DNA of 64,000 bases from Luidia sarsii (lineage: Eukaryota > Echinodermata > Asteroidea > Paxillosida > Luidiidae): positions 17,907,159 to 17,971,158 of the forward strand of contig OX465105.1 of the NCBI GenBank assembly GCA_949987565.1. Direction: 5' to 3'. The position numbers were made by a program, and so were the translations under genes. Positions within the stretch are counted from its first letter, which is position 1, and every line of letters starts with the position of its first letter. The notes beneath the pieces were generated by a model. It did not search any database, had not been told where the DNA came from, and saw only the letters and a list, made by a program, of their open reading frames with translations. Below, piece after piece: positions 1 through 10,100 of the stretch.

Positions 1-640
1 ACACGGATGAGAAACAAAGGACAAAGAGTGAAGCTGGTAGGGAGAGATCAAAGGGAAGGGCAGGGGGTAGGTAGGGATTAATGAGAGGAGGGGGAAAGAT
101 CAAAGAGAAGGGCAAGGAGTGGGGTAGGGATTAGTGACAATAGGGGGAAAGATCAAAGAGAGAAGTGTGAAGGACTGAACACAAAAGAAGGATTATCAGA
201 AAGCTGCATGGTGTTAGTCATTACCCTCCTGGATGTTGAGACCATGTGGTTGAATAGTCCGAAGACGCTTCATCCACATTTTCTCACGGCTAAGACGGAC
301 AGCATTATTACGGTGACCAAGTGATTCTATGCCCAGTACACTCATGTCTGATATCGAATGATCAGTTAAAAAGTAATTTAAAAATTCGCAAAGTAAAAGT
401 TCAACAGAGGAAGACTTTTTTCTGCTTAGCAGATTTTCACGCTTAAGCGGCTCTATGAAAGTAGACCCTGTTTTCAAATTTGTTGCATATTATTGCAAAA
501 TGTATCCGTTAACAGAACATAATTATTTTGATCAAATGCATCTGAATACCACATCACAAAATAGCGATTGCAGTCTGTTTTACCAGCTATTTTTTTGATC
601 AAGTCACATTTGACGCAATTTGAGCCCAAGTGCACGTTCC
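1..640. other. 3' flank of a further upstream array unit
   Basis: Positions 200-640 resemble 12990-13260 and 38560-38800, for example the shared CGGCTCTATG region followed by CCCTGTTT. The window therefore starts in the flank of another unit or a remnant of one. Positions 1-180 are purine-rich. No coding exon was seen. Confidence 0.5.
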
Positions 641-745
641 AGCCCGTAGGTTCGAGTCCGAGTCATTTTGTTATCGTGATTGGAGTCCGAGACAGAGACA
701 TAAGACGCATGACCCGAGTGGGACAAACATCCAAGTCCGAGTCAG

Positions 746-1340
746 AGTCAGAGTCCGATATAGAGTCCGATATGAGTCCGATATAGAGTCCGATATAGAG
801 TCCGATATAGAGTCCGATATAGAGTCCGATATAGAGTCCGATATAGAGTCCGATATAGAGTCCGATATAGAGTCCGATATAGAGTCCCATATAGAGTCCC
901 ATATAGAGTCCGATATAGAGTCCGATGTAGAGTCCGATATAGAGTCCGATATAGAGTCCGATATAGAGTCCGATATAGAGTCCGATATAGAGTCCGATAT
1001 AGAGTCCGATATAGAGTCCGATATAGAGTCCGATATAGAGTCCGATATAGAGTCCGATATAGAGTCCGATAATTATAGAGTCCGATAATTATAGAGTCCG
1101 ATAATTATAGAGTCCGATAATTATAGAGTCCGATATAGAGTCCGATATAGAGTCCGATATAGAGTCCGATATAGAGTCCGATATAGAGTCCGATATAGAG
1201 TCCGATATAGAGTCCGATATAGAGTCCGATATAGAGTCCGATATAGAGTCCGATATAGAGTCCGATATAGAGTCCGATATAGAGTCCGATATAGAGTCCG
1301 ATATAGAGTCCGATATAGAGTCCGATATAGAGTCCGAGTC
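746..1340. repeat. 12-bp tandem repeat AGAGTCCGATAT
   Basis: A nearly perfect 12-bp array interrupted once by four copies of a 16-bp variant with an extra AATT (about 1064-1130). Its multiples of 3 keep spurious ORFs open in several frames. It occupies the place held by a few GAGTCC hexamers at 13258 and by a 53-bp triplication at 38808. Confidence 0.95.
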
Positions 1341-1778
1341 AGACACAGAGTCAGAGTCAGATACAGAGTTAGATACAGAGTCAGAGACAGAAGAGTCGCC
1401 GAGTCGGAGTCGGAGTCGCCGAGTCAGAGTCGGAGTCGCCGAGTCGGAGTCGGAGTCGGAGACGGAGACGGAGACGGAGACAGACAGACATAGACAGAGA
1501 CAGAGACAGAGACAGAGACAGAGACAGAGACAGAGACAGAGACAGAGCCAGAGCCACAGTCAGAGTCAGAGCCAGAGCCAGAGCCAGAGTCAGAGTCAGA
1601 GTCAGAGTCAGAGTCAGAGTCAGAGTCAGAGTCAGAGTCAGAGTCAGAGACAGAGACAGAGACAGAGACAGAGACAGAGACAGAGTCAGAGTCAGAGTCA
1701 GAGTCAGAGTCAGAGTCAGAGTCAGAGTCAGAGTCAGAGTCAGAGTCAGAGTCAGAGTCAGAGTCAGAGTCAGAGTCA
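1341..1778. repeat. Hexamer array GAGTCA/GAGACA
   Basis: The simple-repeat array continues from the 12-bp repeat, with blocks of GAGACA and GAGTCA and short GCCGAGTC variants. It ends at TCATACACGCC. It is not coding: the low-complexity DSDS and LTLT readings exist in several frames. Confidence 0.95.
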
Positions 1779-2084
1779 TACACGCCTGCTCGTCCGGGAA
1801 AAAGACGATTATTTAGGGGACAACATGCAATCGGGCACTGAGGGTGAAAGACGATCCAATTGTATGAATTCCACGCACACAACTTCCATAGACAGCGGAG
1901 TGATATAGCGAGACATGAGCGACTGGCTGTGTCATTGTCAATTTTGTTTGGGTATTTCCTTGTTGCTATTTGAGCTTTTTATGGATTGGGTGAAGGGAGC
2001 AGAACCAGCGGGATCGTGGGAAAGGTTGTCCCTTGAATGTGCTCGATGAAGCGACTCTCCATTTGTGTTTGTTATCAAGAGCCT

Positions 2085-2117
2085 CGCACACTCTCTCTCT
2101 CTCTTCCCTTCCCTCTC

Positions 2118-2163
<46 letters not shown>

Positions 2164-2965
2164 CCTCTCTCTCTCTCTGTCTCTCTCTCTCCCTCTCTCT
2201 CTCTGTCTCTCCATATATCTCCCTCTCTCCCTCTCTTTCCCCTCTCTCTCCCTTTTCTCTCCCTCTATCTCTCACTATCCCTCTCTCTCTCCATCTCTCT
2301 CCCTCCCCCTCTCTCCCTCTCCCTCCCTCTCTCCCCTCTCTCCCTCTACACTCTCTCTCCCTCCCTCTCCATCTCCTCCCTCTCTTTCCCTCTCTCTCTA
2401 TCCCTTTTCTCTCCCTCTCCCCCTCTCTCCCTCTCTCCCCTCTCTCTCCCTCTCCCCTCTCTCTCCCTCCCTCTCCATCTCTCTCCCTCTCTTTCCCTCT
2501 CTCTCTATCCTTTTTCTCTCCCTCTCCCACTCTCTCTCTCTTTCTCCATCTCCCTCACTGTCCCTCTCTCTATCCATTTTCTCTCCCTCTCCCCTCTCTC
2601 TCCCTCCCTCTCCGACCCTCTCTCTCCCTCCCCTATCCCTTTTCCCTCCCTCTACCCCTCTCTCTCCCTCTCCCTCTTTCTCTTCCTCTCTCTCTCTCTC
2701 ACCCTCTCTCTCTCCCTCTTTCTCTTCCTCTCTCTCTCTCACCCTCTCTCTCTCCCTCTTTCTCTTCCTCTCTCTCTCACCCTCTCTCTCTCCCTCTTTC
2801 TCTTCCTCTCTCTCTCTCACCCTCTCTCTCTCCCTCTTTCTCTTCCTCTCTCTCTCACCCTCTCTCTCTCCCTCTTTCTCTTCCTCTCTTTCTCACCCTC
2901 TCTTTCTCACCCTCTCTCTCTCCCTCTTTCTCTTCCTCTCTCTCTCTCTCTCTCACCCTCTCACA
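2085..2965. repeat. CT-rich tract upstream of unit A
   Basis: About 0.9 kb of almost pure pyrimidine, CTCTCC based, with a repeating ~42-bp motif containing TTTCTCTTCC near its end. It lies about 1.0 kb before the unit A start codon. Units B and C have tracts at the same relative place. Confidence 0.95.
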
Positions 2966-3993
2966 CCTCTCGCCCTTTAACGGACATGTACGTCACACCG
3001 CAAATAATAGGCATTTGTAAAACGTGAATCCGGGTAAATCTTAATAAGGTTGGAGAAAAACATGGTTGGAAAAGAAAGGGGATTTCCCCGAGGGGGATTT
3101 CGACGCCGTCGATCGAATTGAAACCGACGTCGCCTCTCCCTGAAAGAAAAATATATATAGGCACATTTTACGCACGTATAATACAATGAGCACATGCGGA
3201 TGGTGCGCCTGTGTCTCGTTCTTCGAAAAAGCCATTTGTATCTGTCTGATAAAACAAAAAATGTGAGCGCATGTAACAGGACATGTTTGGGGCATTAACC
3301 TGAAGACCAACAACTGTGGTCTTAACTATAGCAGGCCCCTTCTGTTTCTCCTTTAAAGGGAATGTGTAGTTGAGCTGTTTGTCGTTTGGGAACCGAATGA
3401 CATTATATAGGCAGCGGGTGTGTGAACATCATATTTCTGGCCCAGTGGAAAACTGGAGAAAACAAACTAAAGCAATGCACGCCGATATATACGCAATGGT
3501 AGCAATAGTGTATTTTCGTTTTATTTGTTTTCATTTTCCCAAACGGGTATATGACGTCACTGTCAGCAAGAGATGAAATAACCATTGTATGGGTTGAATC
3601 CATAGACATGACCCTAAAACTGAACTGATCAGGCGTGGAACGCCGATTGTAAGCCATTCTTTTGAACTGGGCTCGGCAAAGTTCGGTGTGTGGTGGTGTT
3701 TGAGCTGAGTCAGTGCACAGGCAACTATTTGCGTGTGCTACGCATTCAGCTCAGCCACGCAGTCTGCAGAGGATACGAGCGTCTGTACGGCAGGGATAAT
3801 GTTAGCATGTACTAGTACGACGATGGTCCGAAACTTGCCAATTTGTTCCCTACGCATCTGCTGCGAGTGAGAATGTTTAGGACCGACCTGTGGTGTCACG
3901 GTTGCCATACATCCCATCCTGCGTGTCCTTAAGCATCGAAGGATACCCAAATGCAAGATCATGGGACGTAGACCGCCACTCAGAGGGGCTACC
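2966..3993. promoter_or_regulatory. Unit A upstream region, probable promoter and 5' UTR
   Basis: About 1 kb shared with 13919-14872 and 30513-31425. A small indel at about 3868 (GAATGTTTAGG against GAATGGTTTAGG) breaks the open frame seen in B and C, so the region just before the ATG is more likely 5' UTR than coding. The most conserved blocks are near the CRE-like site and in the last 200 bp. Confidence 0.45.
3552..3559. promoter_or_regulatory. CRE-like palindrome TGACGTCA, unit A
   Basis: Perfect CRE palindrome in the context CGGGTATATGACGTCACTGT, about 440 bp before ATG 3994. It is conserved in C (31020-31027) and present as TGGCGTCA in B. Binding by CREB/ATF factors is inferred from the motif only. 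Confidence 0.4.
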
Positions 3994-4121
3994 ATGAGTC
4001 TAGTATTCACTGTGGTCATCAGTTGTCTGGTTCCTCTATGTATGGCTCAGACCCTCCCAGCGGAGTTGCAGGGAAATGGCCAAAACGTCATAATGGCGAT
4101 GAAAACGCACTTCTGCACGAG
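3994..4121 (+). CDS. Unit A exon 1: signal peptide
   Basis: The reading frame from ATG 3994 begins MSLVFTVVISCLVPLCMAQ, a compact hydrophobic signal peptide with likely cleavage after the Ala of CMA. A second in-frame ATG at 3961 would add an 11-residue basic extension (MGRRPPLRGAT); it is conserved in units B and C, so the true start is uncertain. The exon ends with AG before GTATAT, phase 2. It is nearly identical to the exons at 14873 and 31426. Confidence 0.8.
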
Positions 4122-7100
4122 GTATATTTTTGTATTGTAAAAAAATGTTTATTTAAATGGCCCATCATTTCCATTCTAGGAGGAACATTCCCAAAGTCAG
4201 ATCCTTCGGCAAGGATTGAAACGCCAGATCATCAATTATCTCGTATACAATAATTCGGTCATATTTATTAGCCAAGAAGCGGATTGTGGCATAATGTAGA
4301 TCTATGGTAATGAAGTACTTGTGTCGCTTACAGGACATTCCATTGCAGTTGTATGCCCCGCCTCCGCGGTGCCAAGTAATATACAGCTTATATTGCACTA
4401 TACCGAAGAGTACTTGGCATTTTCCTGATTACCATAAAGTCGTTGGTAACTATGGTAACTTAGTAAGGAAGTACGTGTATGTGCCGCTAACAGAACATTC
4501 CATTGCACTTGTATGCCGCCCCCGACCACCCCCCCCCCTCCCCTCCGCTGGGACAAGTAATAAACAGATTATCTTGCAGTATACCGAAGAGTACTTGGCA
4601 TTTTCCTAAACCTTAACCTCCCAATTTTCAAATTCTATCCCACCGTTTACTGTGCAGTTCGCCAGGAGATACGTGTCCTACGGGCGAGTCATCAAAGTCC
4701 CTATGCTGGTTTCTTTGTCATATGCAACCTGACAAACGTACAGCATGTCAATCCGATACAGGTTGGTTAGTTACCTTGGGAACGGTCATTCGTGATCATC
4801 AATATCGATATCAGAAACCCTTGGTAATGTTAATTGTTTCACTAAGTGTAGAGTTCTCTGCATTGACATCTAATCGGTATCTTGACCAGCACAGGTCATA
4901 GTATCGACGAGTAACTAACATGACGCCAACATTTCTGATAAACCCAGACACAATTCTTCGGTTTGTATACCGTCTCGGCTGCAGACAAACTGTTTACAGT
5001 TGACCACCGCGCCTCAAAGGCGTTGATATTAGTCTGCCATGCATGGGATTGCGTGATTATGGATTAGGGCCTGATAATCACGTGAGAACATGATAATTGT
5101 TAAAAGAACCCGTTATTGATATAAGTTCCACCTGCAAGAAAAATAACACACAAAGGGGGGCCTCATCTATCAGCGTAATTACTATTATACGTGGGCCGAA
5201 ATGTTGGCTTGCATTGTCATCATTAGGTAATAAGAATAAGAATAATAATTATGAGCAATGTAGAAAGCGCTTAAGGCAATGTGTCTAGGCTCTTCAAAAC
5301 TTTATTATGCAACTTAACCCTGCGAGCAGTGAAGCGTGGAAAAACAATTACGCCAACCTCCGGAGGCGCCAACGCAGAAGGTACTTTTGATTTTGCGTGT
5401 AAAATACTACTTTGTGGACACAATTGTTTCTTTAATGGTCTTATTTTTATGAATACAGGTCCCCAGAACATGCCCACACAAGATTGAACCATTCTGGGTA
5501 TTTACATGTGGGTTTTTTTCTTAAAAAAACTACGTCGCGTCCCTTAATTAGGTGTTAACGCATGAGCCATTTTTGTCAGATGTTAGTGACATTGAATCTT
5601 CCCAGTCAGATTCAGATGCAGCTGATGTATCCACATAACTCTCCAAACTCCCTTCACTCCACCATCTAGATAGAATTCCATGCAAGACATCCGCACTCGA
5701 AATCTTGCTTGTCGAAGCCAAAATGCACTGCAGGCATGCACTGTGAAAAAGTGCATTGGCTTTTTGGTGCACAAGTGAATGGGCGTGGAGAAAGGCCCCA
5801 CTTTCTCAGGGGGGTTGACCCCATAGGATCTCTTACAGGAGAATCGACACTACCATCTCAAACTACAGGGTTCACTCTAGAAATACACGGAGTTTCAAGT
5901 AAATTGGGAGAGAGCTTCATCCAAAAAAAAATAATAAAAAAAATGTGCCTTCCGAGTTGGCACCTCGACGGCTCGCAGGGTTAATGCACAATACAAAAAA
6001 TAGTATGAAGTGCAAATCAGTTTAAATCCTAACACACTGTGGCTACATGGGCATATAATTTATATAGACTGTCGGTTCCCAGGCACATGCCCCTTGGTGC
6101 TAATGCCCTGGCACCCCGCACATATAATACCAACATGACCAAAAATCATTTTGACTAAGAGACATGCATTATTATACATTTTAACATTCATTCATAACAG
6201 AAAAAGATCACTATAAAGTTTGACCAAAGTTTTGCTGTTGTTTAAAAGGAGCCGACTTTTGAATGTCACCTAACTGCTGTAATGTGTGAGCATTAATGAA
6301 AAGTTTGTCTGCCATAGGCAATCCAAGGTGCCATGACTCTACAAACCATTCACTAACCTGATGCAATCAACCAATTTGTCCCAGAACCATCATTTGCTTA
6401 AACACGAAAGGCCTCGGATAACAGAATGGGCATGCTCGCAAAAGTTTTGCTTACATTAATTTGTATGCTCAGCAATCACCATTTGATAACAGGGCTGAGG
6501 CAGTGTATGTCCATGAAATCCAGCATATTCCAATAAATTAACTGAGCGATAATGACAAGTTTGTCTGCCATAGACAACCCAAGGTGTCATGACCACGCAA
6601 ACCATACACACTACCGTATACTCCCTATACCGCTGCTGACCCGATGCAACCAACCAATTTTTTTTTTATTCAGGCGCCCCGGCACCAACAATTGCTTAAA
6701 CATGAAAGGCCTCGATTAACGGAATTGGGTATGCCCACAAAAGTTTTGCTTTTTATGCTAAGCAAACGATATTAAATTTTGCTTTAATACAGGGCTGAGG
6801 CAGTGCATGTTCATGAAATCCAGCAAATTATATCAAATTCCTACGGAGCTCTTTGCAGCTGGGCTCTGTTCAAGAGAATTTCTCACAACTCGGTTTTTCA
6901 TTGCATCAAACAGGACATCTTGCACCAGTAACATTGAACCTAAATAATTATTTAAACGCAGTGGCTGTTGTTACGGCAGTTGTCCGTGTGGTTCCCTGAC
7001 TTCACGGTCAGGATGTTTAGCTCTTGGAACCATACTATCAGCTAATAGACTGGTTCAACCAGCCTGCAATGCTGACGAAATACAATCAAGTCAGGGAACC

Positions 7101-10100
7101 ACACGGACGACTGCCGTAACAACAGCCACTGCGTTATTTAAAACACAGCTATCGTTATGGTGTATAGCAGCGTTGTAGGTCTTCCGACCGATCGCAACAC
7201 GTGAATATAGGCTATCCATTGTAGGAGGATGAGACCTTTGTTCAAATAAAATTCGAATAATAATGTTATCAATGAAATTATGAGTTGAATCGCTTGGGAA
7301 GATTAAAGAAATGTATGGGGGTCTTCTTTATTCAGGTCTCGAATGTCTGGTTTGTCTAGGTCTCTGTCTAGATCTCGCTCTCGATCTCCAGCTGTTGGGT
7401 CTAGACTATAACACCGTACCGTGTTCCATTCCGTTAGACGCTGGTGAGCCGATGTGCGGAGAGCCCGGCTCCCAAGATCGCCACTGCGGCTACGCAGATG
7501 CGATCGTGTGTGAATACAGCGACGGAAGCGGTTCGTGCGTGTACTCCGCCTCGACATCGCCGGGTCCGTTCTGCATTTGCAAAGACAGCAGCGGGAGCTT
7601 CCCGTCGACGCCATCTCGAATGAGGTAACTAAAGCGATCTTGATCATCTTTCATCATTTTATTTTCAGATGTTGGTAGTAAACCATTAGGGCCTAGTATT
7701 TGTACGATTATGTTTCAATGTGATTTCACCAACAAATTAAGCCACAGTTATGTTGTGCACCGACTTAATTCCACAACTTCCGAATGTGATTTCACCAACC
7801 AATCCAAACATCGGCCCTGCTTTTCCAGAATTACTTCAGAACAAAAATTAAGAAAAGTCATCCTGTTTTTACATAATCTATGAATGGGCTAAAACAAACA
7901 AAAGAAAAACTGACTAGGAACTTTTGAACACATTGAAAGATTGGCAAAGAAAACTTTGACCGGACCGGGATTTATGACCAGAATCTATGAATGTTAACCG
8001 ACCAGTTCCATATACCCGAACAAAAATCATTTGTACTTTCCGAAGTAAAACTAGAACGCGTTCGTACGGATTTCCCTCCCTTAAAAGTATTTCCTCACCT
8101 ATAGCGACGGCAAAGAGACCCATTTGAACAATTCGTAAGGAGTTTGGTCAACTTTTCTTGACAGAAATATCAAAATGAGAGGAACCGTTGACCCATTTAC
8201 CCCTTTGCCCTCATGTCGAACTGCTGTTATAACCATCGGTCTCTGTGGTATCTATGTATAATTGTTTTCCCATTCCAAATTTATTATTTGTTTCTATAAA
8301 AAATTCCGACTCACGAATTACCCGATATTGTCTAGGCCTACTAGACATGGGTGCTTGCGCTGTATATTCTTCTATGCAGTAATACTCGAAACGCCAAACC
8401 CCTTAAATGTACAGTGGCCCTCTGATGAGGACACGCCCAGTCATCGCCCGAAATGAACGGTACTTTGTAAACCGTAGACTTGTGGACATTGACGATGATA
8501 TTCATGCAGCCAGATGCTCTACACTGTCCATGCGACCCAACTACTTCATCAAGGATGGACATTACTAAAATTCTAGTTTTTGAGACTATAGGTGTAAGTA
8601 AACGGACTTACCTGCATTGATAATAGGCCTTAATTACTGAGCTCCAAGGGCCACGATTAACAACATTCGTGTCTGTTACAAACTACAGTAGTTGCAGCCA
8701 AGCCGGTGGGACGCAGACCCCTGAAACTCAGACCATTCAGGGAGACAGCGGGAGCCAGCCGCCTACTAGGCAATCCATAGACGGAATGCCTAGTAGTAGT
8801 AGCCACAAGCCAACGGCCTCGTCCGCTCCGATCACCACTCCTGGAGGAGACGGGACCGGGCCACCGCCCACGAGTCCTGCCGGCACCCAGCGGCCAACGA
8901 CGGCATCGCCCACCAGGCCCGGCACGGACGAACGCCTGGGCAATGCGGTCAGCGCATCCACCGTGGTCCTGGGCCTGGTCCTGGCTGTCGTTATACTCGT
9001 CTTTCTTCTCTTGGTGGTCCTGTGGCGACGAGGGAAACTCAAGGATCACTGCAAAGGGTCCCGGTAAGAAATGGAGACGGGGTGAATTTAAAAAGAGAGA
9101 GTGAGAGAGGAGAGAAAGAGTGGAGAGAGAAGGGGGAGAGAGGTGGGGAGAGAGGGGTTAGGAAAGAGCAAGAGATGAGAAAAGGGGAGAGAGGGGTGGA
9201 GGAGACAGGGATATGTAGGAAGGAGTGGGAAAGACACACAGACAGACAGACAGACAAGGAGAGACATGGAGAGACAGGGAAAGAGAGACAAACAAGGAGA
9301 GTGGTGAGGTTGAGAGAGGGAAAATAGAGAGTTAATGAAGAGATGGACGGAAAGGGACATGACGGAAGAGGGATTGAAAGGGAGAGCTAGAGAGATTGAG
9401 TGAGAGAGAGAGGGGGAGGTCGCGGAGAGCCATGATAACCCGAAGAAAACTCGCATTTTATTTTGTATATCTAGTAGTAAAGCAGTGTCCTGGCCCTTTT
9501 CTTTCACTTCAGGAAACCCAGCGAATCTCGCGCCATTGAAATGAATGCAGAAGGTAAGACTTTCCGGCACGGGTGAACTTTCATAGAGTTATGGGGAGTT
9601 CGTAATCTGCGTGGTTCGTGTGAAATGACCATTTTTATTGGGACTAAAAGGCAACTACTATCAACCCCTCCATCTCCGTTCAAACGGCACTCGTTACAGG
9701 TTCTGGAAGTTAATGAAAAGCACCAGGAGTGTGGTTCCCAGCCAAATTACGGTCAATCGGCTGTGTTGTACCGGATACCAGGCACGCAACACAATGCAGA
9801 GATAGCAGATGCTATACTTACCTATAATTATACAGACACTGAAAGCAATCGGTTTCAGGATGAGAATGTTCGGCAGCTCCTTTAACGGAGCATGCAGCAC
9901 GCACATTCCGTCTCTTTCATTTTCTGTACGCAATTATGCACATTCGACCATCCTGTTTAAAGGGGACGCTACACCCAATCAGGGGTGTACACTGTCAGAA
10001 TGTCAGAATGTTAGGCAACATATACCGGACATTATTTTGACCGATATTAGTCAAAACAGTTATGTGTCACTAGAAGCAGAACTTGGATAGTGCTGGTCAA

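Noticed and set aside
645..665. tRNA or SINE B-box (GGTTCGAGTCC)
   Set aside because: Exact B-box match, but no A-box at the proper distance upstream and the surrounding sequence is GAGTCC repeat; likely chance.
2033..3027. Ser/Leu-rich ORFs over 300 codons
   Set aside because: Open only because the CT-rich tract has few stop codons; several overlapping frames are open at once and the tract length varies between units.
7311..7404. Extension of unit A exon 3 upstream to the acceptor at 7335
   Set aside because: Frame is open in A, but the homologous extension in B would include the hexamer array and the TAG at 18845.
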